From Lepeophtheirus salmonis (taxonomy: Eukaryota > Arthropoda > Copepoda > Siphonostomatoida > Caligidae), in contig NC_052131.2 in NCBI RefSeq assembly GCF_016086655.4, positions 37,697,705 to 37,761,704 of the forward strand: 64,000 nucleotides of DNA. The letters run 5' to 3'. Under the pieces are notes generated by a model. That model ran no database searches, was not told where the DNA came from, and was given only the letters and a program-made list of their open reading frames with translations. Position numbers and translations under genes: made by a program. Position 1 is the stretch's first letter. Every line of letters starts with the position of its first letter. Of this stretch, positions 10,735 to 21,189 are shown one piece after another.

Positions 10735-11645
10735 TTTTCATATTATTCCAAAAAATAATTATTCGACATTTATGAACACACCATCTTATTTTATTTAACC
10801 AGGTAAATTATGCAAAAAGAAGAAAAATTTGCTTACAGTAACAGGAAAAATGACAAAAAATGATAAAGGGACGTCATATATTGAATCATCAAAAACAACT
10901 TTTTGCGTGGGAAAGTATAATCAGACAAGGAATCTACAAAACAGGTTTGATTTATAGTTTTGACTTGAGCAACACTTTAAAGAAAATAAATTAGATCATT
11001 ATATTTGTTTTTAAAAAGTAAAAACTAATTAATTTTTAATTACTCAATTATATAGTTAAATTTTAATCAATCTTATATGAATATATCTTAGTCCCAATCC
11101 CAGCAAATTATTAAAAAAGTAGATGGGGATAATAATTATAATTAAATATCATGAAAGAATATATTTTTGTGTATATTATATATGAGTATTAGCTTTAAAA
11201 TTGCAAGGGACATATATATTCTAGAAATCAAATGGTACAATTGAAGGATTCTTCCAATTTTCTACACAATGCGCTGTGTCCACTTATAATAGGACGAATC
11301 TTTCAAAACTATAGCTGCAAATCAGGATAGATTGTAACTTCCAAAACTGAACGAGAAGGAGGTAGAATTAGGTATATTACAGTATCCAAAATAACATTAT
11401 TGATATTTTCTAGATTCTTATGCACCATGATGTGTGCAAATGATGTGAGAGGCAAAATAAAGTTTTGATACAATATATCCAAAAAATATTACATTTCTTT
11501 TAGGATTTTTACAACACTCTAGACAAACTTGCTGATATGTATTTTGAGGCCTTAACGATGCCCTTATTTGGATTAATTATTATATTGCCCAGTTAGGGGG
11601 CATGAATATTATTATCTTTCCCAGTTCGAGTCATTAGATATCTTT
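10735..11645. other. AT-rich stretch, no gene seen
   Basis: AT-rich DNA without recognisable coding motifs. The last few hundred bases may be the 3' untranslated tail of the retrotransposon end that follows on the minus strand. Confidence 0.5.
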
Positions 11646-11649
11646 TGAG

Positions 11650-12110
11650 CTCATTCCAAATCCACAATTATAATATAGAAGCGGATGACTATAATTGCCA
11701 TAGAGATGTTATCATGGATCCACGAAGAAACCACTTTGTTCTTGTGATTCACTACTTATTTTATGCTTTGTATATTGGAGATGAGCCACTCAATCTTCCA
11801 CCTATCCTATCAGTTAGAATGTTTCCATGAGCCAATCCTTGGGGCCTAGTCTCGCATCAAAGTTCATCCAGATCTTTTCCTTCACCATCTATGGATCGGA
11901 CACAATCGTCGAATAGATGAAACAAAGTACCCATCTTTTTCTGGTAAAAGTAACAAATTATCTCTTGCAATTCAGCTCGGGACTTATTTCTTAAAATTCT
12001 GGAGGTTCTTACTGTGATTAAAACTATATTTATTTGACTCCGACATCTTACAACCCACCTCATTAACTTCTCTTTGAATAAATGCAATGTGCTCAAAATA
12101 ATAGAGTTTG
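11650..12110 (-). mobile_element. L1/Tx1-like retrotransposon ORF2 C-terminal relic
   Basis: The minus-strand frame includes 'ELQEIICYFYQKKMGTLFHL' followed by 'FDDCVRSIDG', a version of the C-terminal CxxC...H....C motif with the second Cys changed to Tyr. After a frameshift comes 'EKIWMNFDARLGPKDWL', then 'RWKIEWLISNIQS' and 'VNHKNKVVSSWIHDNI'. The same series occurs on the plus strand at 51778-52140 ('GEDIWINFSVRLSPSDWL', 'VKHKNQRLSS'), so the two are copies of one family. The motif is a nucleic-acid-binding tail of the L1-type polyprotein. The frame is broken by a shift and stops. Confidence 0.7.
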
Positions 12111-12366
12111 AGTCATAAGCCCATTATGCGGCAATATTTTGTGGAGTGGAACCAAATTGTGTTTTGCAGCACTTTCATTTCAATTTCAAACAACTTCACA
12201 GTCTTATTTTTACATACAAAAGGAAGTTTTTAAATTTGATCAGTATCTGAAGCTTAACTTCAATCATGTGATGACGTGAGACAATCTTATAATGGAAAAC
12301 CTAACATATTTATGGTTATCTCAACTAAATCATTGTCAAGACAGTCTTCACTTGATAGGACAAAGG

Positions 12367-12387
12367 TTTTTTTTTTTTTTTTTTTTT
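12367..12387 (+). repeat. Poly-T run of about 21 bases
   Basis: An uninterrupted T tract. It could be the poly(A) trace of a retroposed sequence on the minus strand, or a simple repeat; no target-site duplication was identified. Confidence 0.8.
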
Positions 12388-12394
12388 AAATTAA

Positions 12395-12720
12395 TAAATG
12401 AGAGAATTTCCAACTAATTACTTTTATTTGACTTTCCTTCCCGTCTCTTTTCTAAGATGATGTCATCTTCAATATCATCAGAATCTTTTAATTATTGGTA
12501 GTGCAAGAAACCATTAATGGAGCTACCTCCGATATGTTTTCCAAATCTTACACAATGAATCCCGATCGCTGGCATGTTGGCCTTTGCTTCGTTGTGGTAC
12601 TATCTCATCGTTTGGGCAACAGTGACTTCTTTGAGGGGTATCATTGTCCCCCTTGCGATAATGTATTTTAGGCCCTTGACGAAACAGATGTGGAATGAAC
12701 TTTCGGTGAATTAGTTAATC
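12395..12720 (-). pseudogene. Unrecognised decayed coding segment
   Basis: A minus-strand frame about 105 codons long with two stops reads as plausible protein: 'CFVKGLKYIIARGTMIPLKE', 'NEAKANMPAIGIHCVRFGKH', 'GSSINGFLHYQ' and an acidic tail 'DSDDIEDDIILEKRREGK'. GC content is higher than in flanking DNA. I do not recognise the family. It does not fit Tc1, mariner or L1 blocks. It could be a relic of another transposon or of a host gene. Confidence 0.3.
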
Positions 12721-12954
12721 TGTTAATAATATTATTATTAACAGAACAGTTAATAGTACATTAATATATATTTCCACAAACAAAAAATTGTACGTCCTTT
12801 TAACTGAAAGATCAACACATCCATCGAAAACTTGCGATAACATTTAATTACAATTGTATTACCTTTATTTTTAATTACAAAGTTTCGTTAAGCAACTAAA
12901 CAACAACTGAAATAAAAATAAACAAGTCTTGATTTAATCCCATGTCTCTTAGTG

Positions 12955-13250
12955 TAAAAATTTCGGAGCAAGGACAAAAAAGACAACGCGTGTGCAATCT
13001 TTTCTGCGACCATGTCAATGCCTAAAAAGCTGTAGAGAACGTTGGCATCTCTGTCCAGACCTCCTACAACATCAATAAGTACATTAAGGATCGAAATGGC
13101 GTTGAAAGCTCTTATACAGCCAAGAAGAACCTAAATTCTACAACAACAATGTGGCTTACCTTCTGGCCTCCCACCATCTTTTCCTTCTCTCGCCCTGATC
13201 TCAAAATGCCATACCACTCATTTAATCTTGGATTAGCTCCGAGCTGTCAT
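12955..13250 (+). mobile_element. Internally deleted Tc1-like element
   Basis: Plus-strand reading 'QRVCNLFCDHVNA', 'KAVENVGISVQTSYNINKYI', 'KDRNGVESSYTAKKN' is a first HTH (with recognition helix 'SVQTSYNINKYIK'). This is followed almost at once by 'FWPPTIFSFSRPDLKMPYHS', which resembles the C-terminal catalytic block 'FWPPSSPDLNPLDYS'. Everything between (second HTH and the two catalytic Asp blocks) is missing, so this is a deletion derivative. Confidence 0.6.
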
Positions 13251-13254
13251 CATG

Positions 13255-14535
13255 ATAGGATGTACGCCATGGACACACTAGTAATCGTTAAGAGATACCA
13301 ATCTTTTGTAGGCATATCGAGGTTGTAACTTCTTCGAGGGCATATCGGATGAAAAATATTTTCAAATAGTTCAAAATCGTCCTTCCATACGAATCCCGTA
13401 ATTTAACTATATTGCTGCAAGTTTTGGTTCCCCATTCTGAATACTATTATTTTGCCATCCTTGTATCAATATCATCCTCCCAATCTCCTCCTATAAATAA
13501 TTCTGACAACCATTTATTAAACTGCTATTGAGAAAATCAATTGAAAAATGCAGAGTTGAATATGAGTTACTATTGATATAACCATGAAATTTCAGAGACC
13601 TGGTATTTTTTTCCCCCACTTGAGGGGAATATAGAAGAAGTAATTAAATAAATTTTAAGAGGGGAAATAAGGAAAAGAAATAGAGATAAGCTCCATGCGT
13701 CTCTTTCATGTGGTTAGAATTCCATGATATAACGAAGCATGACCGATTATACATATTTATAAAAATACAAAGATATGTTTGCCATGGAATAACACATTTG
13801 ACCTTTCATTCACAAAATTTGAAATGCAATGTTGCCTATAGACGATGAACAATTGCGTGCAAACATATGTATGTTTTGAGGCCACGTATATTGATATAGG
13901 TACCTTGGAGTGCGTAGCGATAATAAACACTAATTTATGATTGTAGATTCAATGAGGCGATAGGTTTTTATTTGTTGCACATATTACCTAACTAGATAAT
14001 CAAGTGATGACTAACTACTTTTATGTATTTTTGAACATAGACATCCATCATAAGAATGCTAAATTTTGCTGTGTCAAACACAAACGCTTTACTTACTTGA
14101 AACGGGCTGATGGTCACAATCTATTTATTAATATATAAAATAAACAAATATACGTTTGAATATTTATATATGTACAGGGTTTTACAGTTAAATCTGGAGT
14201 ATACTTATATCCAAACACACTTGGTAATAGCTATTTGTTTGTTATTGAAGAATCCAAAAAAATATTTGATTATTACAATTGTTTTAAATACGTTAACTAA
14301 ATTTATTATAGTTTCCAGATTGAAGAGTCTAAGAGCCCCCATTTTGGAACTGAGACAAGTATCCGGTTAACATCCCTAATCTGACTGTATACGACAAAAT
14401 ACTTCATAAAGGGTTGTAAAATAACTAAAAGTGTTCAAGAGGCAAAATCTAATTTGTAATCCGAACGGAAAGGAATGGAACCCTAAGATTCTAGGTGGTT
14501 ACGTAGAGGGTGGGCATTTTAAATCTATTTTTTTT
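13255..14535. other. AT-rich stretch, no gene seen
   Basis: Two short unrecognised plus-strand open frames near 14110-14370 and 14431-14712 have strongly AT-driven composition and no motif. I see no RNA gene. Confidence 0.5.
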
Positions 14536-14537
14536 TT

Positions 14538-14652
14538 AAATGTTCCTTTAATTGGTCAGTTGGAGCTGTACTTATTAAATACAAGTAAACATAATAGTGT
14601 TAAATTTACTCAACCTAAACTAGGAATCTTCTTTGAAGTCCATATACACTAC
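14538..14652 (+). repeat. Copy 1 of a 115-base dispersed repeat, possible Tc1 end
   Basis: Matches 15741-15855 in the same orientation, with blocks GGTCAG/TGTCAG, TGGAGT, TAAGTAAACA and AATCTTCTTTGAA. The short motif GTCAGATGGAG recurs at the right end of the minus-strand Tc1 at 29990-31010, suggesting a transposon terminus. Confidence 0.6.
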
Positions 14653-14814
14653 TGTGTGCGGGTAAAAAGTATTTACACTTCGTCTTTGCTACATAAATCA
14701 AGGTTTTTGTGAATATGGTAATATTGTTCCTGTCAAATACTACAAATAAACAAAATAGAAGCCGAGAAAATGCCATCTGAACGTGACTACGAATTTTGGT
14801 CAATGCACATTTGA

Positions 14815-15205
14815 ACGCTAGATTACCATGTTAGCATGGGTCCAGAACAACTTCTCGGACATCCTGTGGTAATCCAGCAGGATTGTGCGCCAACACATAC
14901 GTCCAAAAAGGCCAAAAAGTGGGTGGAGGACAACTTGCCTTTCTGACCAAAGAAAATGTGGCCCCTACTCACCAAATACCAACCCATTGGACATCACTTT
15001 TTGGCTGCATGTTAAGTCCATGGCCTACACTAACCATCACTCAAATATCAACAACCTCAAGGACACCTTCAACTATCACTGGGATGCCATGTCTAAGGAC
15101 TACATCCGCAATGGATACAAGGTCTTCTGTGGCCGCCTGGAAGACATCATGGCTTCCAGGAGGAATACATCGATGATTAGGGTAGCCAATACATCATATT
15201 AGCTA
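14815..15205 (+). mobile_element. Tc1-like transposase relic, C-terminal half
   Basis: Plus-strand reading across two frames: 'AWVQNNFSDILW', 'QQDCAPTHTSKKAKKWVEDN' (second catalytic Asp in QQDxAPxHT), then in the 14885-15202 frame 'CGPYSPNTNPLDITFWLHV' (third catalytic region, SPxxNPLDxxFW), 'WDAMSKDYIRNGY' and 'FCGRLEDIMASRRNTSMI'. Block order and spacing are those of an invertebrate Tc1/mariner-family transposase. The N-terminus and the first catalytic Asp are missing, and one frameshift separates the QQD and PNTNPLD blocks. The final frame is open for 105 codons, so this fragment is comparatively fresh. Confidence 0.85.
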
Positions 15206-15474
15206 TTTTTATTTCATTGATATAACCTATTTCAACTGGTTGCTGAAATACATCTTGATAAACTTTTAGATTGAAATTGTAAAGATTTTTTCACCACAAA
15301 CAGATATGCATATTTCCTTCTGTAGGAATGACAGATAAAGTTCAAGAAAATAATTATTATCGAGCTTGTTGTCCATTTAGCATTAAGGCTAATGTTCGAG
15401 TATATTATAATTTAATTCCTAAAGTTAATTCAGCAATTAACTAATATTTTTCTTTTAGAATTAGGGGTACATAG

Positions 15475-15660
15475 TAAAGGCAATTACTCAAACCAACCAC
15501 CTCCAATTTCAACCACAGCTTCTAACCTGAACCTGATACAATCATTGATGATTGGTCATGGCCTTGGGAATGATAGCTTGAAAAGAGTCCACTGAGTAGA
15601 GTCCAAGTTTATTGGACTCTCTTAAAGATGCCACACGTATAGAAGTACTAGGAATTCAGT
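15475..15660 (-). mobile_element. Tc1-like transposase relic, extreme C-terminus
   Basis: Minus-strand reading: 'VDSFQAIIPKAMT', then 'IINDCIRFRLEAVVEIGGGW' followed by FE and a stop at about 15485. This is the characteristic last 40 residues of these transposases (xCxxFRxRLEAVVExGGGxFE stop). It has the opposite orientation to the relic at 14815-15205, so the two are separate insertions. Confidence 0.75.
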
Positions 15661-15740
15661 TTTCGTCGAACTTCCTTAGCTTGAAAAATAAAGGTCTTAA
15701 GATGTTGTTTTTTTAGGTATAAATGCGGTTACAATTTTTT

Positions 15741-15855
15741 TAATGTTATTTTAGTTTGTCAGATGGAGTTCCACTGATTAAGTATAAGTAAACAGTATAC
15801 CATGACATTTTGTACATCTCACCTAAGAATCTTCTTTGAACTGCAAAACATTACT
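15741..15855 (+). repeat. Copy 2 of the 115-base dispersed repeat
   Basis: Direct repeat of 14538-14652 with scattered mismatches. Together the two copies bracket two oppositely oriented Tc1 relics. Confidence 0.6.
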
Positions 15856-15859
15856 TATA

Positions 15860-17065
15860 TTTCCTTATCTAAGAACAACCAGGGCACTAACCTGCGTCTA
15901 TTGAATTGAAAAAAATAATTTCTTCCGAGCACGTTATACATTGAGTCATGTTTTTCAATCGGATGCAATTACTGGATTGGTAACAAATGCACCAATTTAA
16001 ATTTTCAGCATAACACAAAATCTGTTAATCTCAATTTAGGCTCTTTAGCATAATTATTTATGTAGATATTTGCATCCTCGGGTGAGTGCTTTTTATGGAT
16101 TTTATATTTTCCCATTGACAGTTTTTTTCTGCTGAATTTGAAGAGCTTATTTTCATATACATGTATCTTAGCATAGCCAAGATATTGTGGTATATACATT
16201 TTCTTGATTAAAAATCCCAACCCGCTCTACGTTTTTCATTGCCAGCTTTAACTTACCTTTTGTCGTTACGTCTGGTTGTCCCATTGATTAAAGATTTACC
16301 TTCACATTCTATACATTAATATTTATCCATAAATTAATTAGTTGTTTGTTAAAAAGATTTATTTGTGACTCATTTCAGCGAAGGCTTGTAGGATTTAGAT
16401 TTATATGTATGACCCTGTATTATAAACAAAACGAAACAGTCTGTATGATAACATAATTTTTTTGATTTTTTTGTTCATGGACAAGATATATTAAATTGAA
16501 AAATAGAAAATTTTGTAAGAAGATTATACCAATTACTCAAACACGCAAAATAAATTAAATATTAATTTGATGATGAAATACAACATTTAAAAATAAAATT
16601 TAAAATATGTTCAACATTCCCTTTTTTTAAAGGTCTTTGTGGTTAAAATATGTATTATGATTTTTTGATTAAATAGGATTCCATTGGATTTAAATTTAGA
16701 GTAAAATACAAGTGTTATCAGTTGACTACTAATTAAAATGTTGAGTCTATTAAGTACAATTCAACCCAAAAACCAATATTAGGAAAAACTCCACTGTGGG
16801 TTATAAAACTCCAACAAGAAATCAACTCTGTAAAAAATACAACAACTCCATAAAGACACAAACTATCCGATTAACAGCAGTATATACATACATTCAAGCC
16901 TGTATTAAGTGGTCAGGTTAGAAAAACTAATAAAGTGACAACTTGGAGCCGGTGACCTCTTAAAAAAAAAGTTTCCTATTTTGTAATATTTCTAATTTGG
17001 AAAATTGGAAATGGCTACTTAGTGCAGTGACACGCTTCGAACCAGGCTTGACTCCACAGGGTGAC
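15860..17065. other. AT-rich stretch, no gene seen
   Basis: An unrecognised minus-strand open frame at 16005-16220 is AT-driven. Nothing else is visible. Confidence 0.5.
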
Positions 17066-17086
17066 CCACACAGTTGAGCCCTAAAC

Positions 17087-17097
17087 TATTCATACCC
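17087..17097 (-). repeat. Outer direct repeat in the Tc1 left terminal region
   Basis: The core tattcataccc recurs at 17236-17246. The spacing of 149 bases and the flanking similarity (aactattcatacc versus aagtattcatacc) resemble the two-site IR/DR arrangement of some Tc1 elements. Confidence 0.45.
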
Positions 17098-17235
17098 TCA
17101 GAAAATGCCAAGAAAACATAATTAAATGTTCATATTAGAACTACAAACTCATTTAGAATATCCCTAGTCCATCAAAAACTACTTTCGACTAAAAAAAAAT
17201 TTAAATAGTTTATTCATTTTTTGTCGTTTCGTAAG

Positions 17236-17246
17236 TATTCATACCC
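17236..17246 (-). repeat. Inner direct repeat in the Tc1 left terminal region
   Basis: Second copy of tattcataccc, lying between the outer copy and the transposase relic. It may be the inner transposase-binding site. The equivalent right-hand repeats were not found. Confidence 0.45.
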
Positions 17247-18209
17247 AAAGAGGAAATGACTTATTACTTTGTGACATGGCCTCTAACTTTATTTCAAATA
17301 TTGTATACGCTTGGGATAAGTTCCTACCAAAATTGAGGAAATACTGGGATTTATTTTTGCCACTCTAATTAACAGAATCTCTAAAGGTCATCCATATTTG
17401 TTGGATGTTTTTTCCAAACTGTTTCTTTCAATGTAGTCCATAGATTATCAACAGGCTTAACGTCAAGATTGTGAGCTGGTCAGCCCACACACCAAATCTT
17501 ATTCCTATTTAACCATTCTTGAACTTCTTTGGATGTGGGATTTTGGTCATTGTCTTGCTGGAACCATCAATGTCTCCTTTGCTTAAGCATCTATGCTGAT
17601 TGATGCAGATGCATTTAACGAATCTCTATGTAGTCTTCCACTTTCATGGTGCCATCAATTTGGTGAAGTTTTCCAGTTCAATTGGCAACAAAACAAAGCC
17701 AAGTCATGATGCTTCCACAGCCATGTTCAACAATTTGAATAGTATTTTTGGGGTTGAAGGTTTGGACCTTCTGTCGCCAAATGTACCAATGCTGTTTGAA
17801 GCCAAAAAACTCCACTTTTGTATCATCTGACCACCCTACAATGCACCTTAAGTTGAGTTCATTGAGATTGTGGTCATTCCCATACTTCAGCCTCACCTAT
17901 ATGTACCTACTCTTGAGGGGTAGAGTCTTTCTTGGGTCACAACCCCGGAAACTGTTCTTATGCAAAACCCTTTTCACAAGATGATCGCCCAACTTAAGTT
18001 AATGTTGCTTTCGATACCTGCTAGATGGATTGGAGAGTTGTTGTTGGAGTCTTGTCAACCTCTTGGACTACATATCTCACTTGTGTTGAACTCAGCTTCC
18101 TACCATGCCAAGGAAAATTCTTGACATGGTCATTTCTTTTGAATTTGGTGATGATGCTTTGCAAGAAGGATTTTTGGATGAAAAACTTGATAGAAATATA
18201 CTACATCAC

Positions 18210-18318
18210 TTCCCTTCATTTAGAAGTGAAGAAGTGTAGGGGAATTACCAAGGCCATACCAGACCTCAATGTGTCCAAGTCATCAGTCCTTTACACCATC
18301 AAAGATATCATTCATTAA
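18210..18318 (+). mobile_element. HTH fragment in inverted orientation next to the Tc1 relic
   Basis: The plus strand reads 'EVKKCRGITKAIPDLNVSKS' followed by 'SVLYTIKDIIH', which looks like a Tc1 first HTH (GxxxITKAxxVSKSSVxYTIKxI). The adjoining Tc1 relic is on the minus strand and lacks most of this helix, so this may be its own N-terminus inverted or a piece of another element. Confidence 0.4.
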
Positions 18319-18319
18319 A

Positions 18320-18855
18320 CACATGAAGAAATTTGCAATTTGCAGAAATACTAAAACTTTTTAGAAAAAGCAAAAAAACGAGCTAGTGGATAGTTTAAAA
18401 GCAAATTTGTTCATAATGTTATATGTTTGTATTTTATTGGTTTTAGAGGCTAATGTTAATAGATTAGACATATGAGTATTTTATATTTGTATGCCTTAAT
18501 TGGGGATGAAATTTGAAGCTATAATGTTGAATACTATTTTTGTAAATACATCTTCACCATAAAAAATTAGATAATTCTAATTTTTATAAATTATTTGCTG
18601 TCTAAATAAAGGTTTAAAAACCATTCAGACGGATTGCAATGGTGTATAAAAATATTTCGAGAAATAAGTATTTATTTACTTTCTTGGTTGTTGAAGTTGT
18701 CCTAAGAATTTGCTTCACCCTAAATATGTTTTAGTTAAAAAATTATAATTATTTATTAAAAAGCCCCAAATTATGTCTAATTTTTTAATTTTTTGTTCCA
18801 TTTTTTTGAATGCACCTTTATAGTGCTTAACTTTTGTATAGAAATAGTTACAAGA
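18320..18855. other. AT-rich stretch, no gene seen
   Basis: No motif recognised. I looked here for the right terminal repeat matching tattcataccc and did not find a convincing one. Confidence 0.5.
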
Positions 18856-18859
18856 AGAA

Positions 18860-19103
18860 CAAAATTAATTATGGTGTTCCTAGAAATCCCCAAGTGCTTG
18901 GAGTATGCGAATGGACATTCGTCGATCACGTGCAAGTGTGATTTACTTGACTCGTACGTTATTTAAAGAACTCAGGTTGTTTTTATTTTGTAACTAATTG
19001 TTTTTGTTTTAATATATCGATATACTAATTAATTTTATAATATCACTCAACCTCCATTAACTATTGAATTAGTAAGGGTTCAGATTTCAATGGACCAATG
19101 TTA
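18860..19103 (-). mobile_element. Family A Tc1-like element, 5' end only
   Basis: The minus strand starts with the family A terminal repeat (tccattgaaatctgaaccc), the conserved 5' block with AACAATTAGTTACAAAA, and the start of coding: 'VIDECPFAYSKHLGISRNTI', equivalent to 'VIHEFPFxHSKQLDVSRTTV' in other copies. It is truncated within the first HTH. Confidence 0.7.
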
Positions 19104-19109
19104 AAAAAG

Positions 19110-19685
19110 TCTCGAACGGAAGTCTCTGAATTTTTTTTTTTTTTTTTAATTCTTTTAAATATTCACAATTGGATACTAAAAGGCTATAGGTTCCCAAATA
19201 TAAGGAGTTTCAAGTTGATGGGATAATAATGATGTTTAGTAACGAATAAAGGAACTCCGCAAAGGACATGATCCTTGAAAAATAAATATTTTCCAAAAAT
19301 ACTTATTTTATATTTTAGATACACTTACCTAATTATAATTATTTCCTATATATCTTTTAATACAAAATTATAAAATTCTAAGATCTTTTACAGAGTGACA
19401 TTGCTTAAACCCAACATTGAAATATATTTTACCTATATAAATATATTATATGTTGTTAGTTAGCATAAAAACAATATTGAATTAACATTAGATTGATTTT
19501 TTTAAAATATATTTGTATTATATTTTTTATATTATATTATATATTTATACATACAAGGTTAGGCCCCAAAGATTGGATAAACTTAAAAGGGATTTTCACT
19601 ACTAAAAACTTTTATTTGTATTTGCCATTTTAACGGCAACCTTTTGAAGCAAGAGTTAGTAATTTATCAATTTTCTACACTTTAT
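19110..19685. other. AT-rich stretch, no gene seen
   Basis: Contains a poly-T run near 19131-19147 and AT-only low-complexity DNA at 19500-19550. Confidence 0.55.
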
Positions 19686-19689
19686 ATTT

Positions 19690-20330
19690 CATATGTTCCC
19701 CTCAATTCTGAATGATGGCTTGTATACGGGGAGGAGCAGAAGCATAACTGGCCTTGATAAAGTCCGAGGGCAATTTAGTTCACTTTTCCGTGGTCATGGC
19801 CTTCAGGACATCGTCATTCGGGTTAGAAGTCTTGTACGCCTTACCCTGTAAGACTCACCAAACTGCAAATTCCAGGGAGTTCACTTCGGGTGAGGAAGAA
19901 GGCCACAAGTCTGCCGGGCAGAAAGACCTTCTTGTCAGAGTAGCACACATCCTCTCCTCCGGAAACGCCTAAATAGACTAGTCCAAGGAGTTTGAGTCTG
20001 GAAAGGAGAGCAGCCACATGTTGAGATCCCAAAAGTTTTCTTTCAGGAATGCCTGGATCTTAGCAGTGACATGACACGGAGTTCTGTCTTGCGCGAAAAC
20101 AAAGTTGTCCAGAACTTTTATCTGTCCCTCGCCAGTACTTTGTCCAGAAGTTCGATGTAAGCATCTGCATTGAGTCCCTCCTTCCTCTCCACTAAAATAG
20201 GAGGGCAGACTTCACCTGTGGAGGCAAAAAGACCATGGTTAATAAGTTCCTGGAACGATAAAAAGAGTTACAGCTGCACCTAAGCTCCGTAGATATGGGC
20301 TTGCAGGACATGCGGTATGAGAAGAGCTTC
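19690..20330 (-). mobile_element. Tc1-like transposase relic, catalytic domain with a doubled PDxN block
   Basis: Minus-strand order: 'GEVCPPILVERKEGLNADAY' and 'IELLDKVL' (block before the second Asp), 'VLDNFVFAQDRTPCHVTAKI' (second catalytic Asp in FxQDxxPxHxA), 'FLKENFWDLNMWLLSFPDSN' with 'SLD', then after about 30 codons 'LWPSSSPEVNSLEFAVW', and then 'KAYKTSNPNDDVLKAM', 'LPSDFIKASYAS' and 'PRIQAIIQN'. The WPxSSPDxNxLDxxxW block is present twice in divergent versions, suggesting a tandem partial duplication or recombination between two families. The N-terminus is missing and several stops are present. Confidence 0.8.
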
Positions 20331-20689
20331 TAAATTGATCTTCTTTCTACCCTTATTTTATTCGTTCTCCTTTGTTTTGTTTTTAACTTAGTTAAACTAC
20401 CCATAAGGAATCTTCAGAGACAAAACCATTATTTAACTGAGTTTGAAATCAATCAATGAATAACATTACGATTTATCAAAATGTATTTAATTATACGACC
20501 AAATTACATCTACCATGAATCTTATTAGTGATTTTTCTTATTCAAGCTGTTGTCAGTATTATTTAACTCCTGAGTGGTTAACTTCCTTTTCTACTAGAAA
20601 AATCAAAAATATTTTACAGAGCAAAGTTGTATAATGCAGGGGGCAAAATGAAAGGGAGAGAAAAATTAAAGTATAACCTTGCTTTTAAG

Positions 20690-21180
20690 GGCCACCCTAA
20701 TGTTCCAAGCGTTCTAAAAATCTTTGATCACCTTACGATTTAAATGGTTGTGTAAAGTGGTCAACATTGGTCCCCACCAATCATAGCAACTCCGACATTG
20801 TTAGGAGACTGAGTATGGTCAGAACGCTTATGGAAGATCGAGAAAGTCATAGGGGTTGGCCTGGAAATGGTAGACTAATAAAAAATAACACATTAAAATA
20901 TGAGTGTATGTCCCAAAGACTTTGGGCCTCTCCAGTCTCCTGATTTGAATCCTTTACACTTTGCAATATGGTGGGATATTTCAGAGCCTGTAGACTCTAC
21001 TACAGAAACATCAAATCCTCTGTGGAATCCCTTTATAGGAGAATGTCCAAAAACTACATTACTCAAGTATGTACTTCCTTTCGACGTCCTTTAGAGGCTG
21101 TAATGGAAGCTGGTCAAAATCAAATAGTTACTAATAGCAACATCAAAGTGGTCAATAACTTTTCAAACACCCGGTATGTA
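20690..21180 (+). mobile_element. Internally deleted Tc1-like transposase relic
   Basis: The plus strand starts with an N-terminal linker-like piece ('MVRTLMEDRESHRGWPGNGR', with an RPGSGRP-like end) and then jumps to the C-terminal catalytic block 'FGPLQSPDLNPLHFAIWWD'. In a shifted frame this continues as 'GYFRACRLYYRNIKSSVESL', 'YRRMSKNYITQVCTSFRRPL' and 'EAVMEAGQN'. The region holding the first two catalytic Asp residues is deleted. The sequence then ends in 'aacttttcaaacacccggta', which looks like a terminal repeat. Confidence 0.75.
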
Positions 21181-21189
21181 CATTAAAAA

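Larger units (their letters stand above)
17071..18170 (-). mobile_element. Near full-length Tc1 transposon relic of the fish-like type
   Basis: Minus-strand order: 'SIITKFKRNDHVKNFPWHGR' (end of the first HTH plus GRK linker), 'KLSSTQVRYVVQEVDKTP' and 'TTTLQSI' (second HTH), 'LHKNSFRGCDPRKTLPLKSR', then 'LRCIVGWSDDTKVEFFGF' (first catalytic Asp, WSDETKxELFG block), 'YIWRQKVQTFNPKNTIQIVE', 'HGCGSIMTWLCFVANGTGKL' and 'HQIDGTMKVEDYIEI'. After more decay come 'VPARQ' and 'HIQRSSRMVK', relics of QQDNDPKHTS. The KNTI..VxHGxGSIMxWxCF block is typical of true Tc1 elements, notably those of fish, and differs from the other Tc1-like relics here. Many stops and frameshifts are present. Confidence 0.85.

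Noticed and set aside
17600..17984. Two overlapping plus-strand open frames
   Set aside because: Antisense of the Tc1 catalytic domain on the minus strand.
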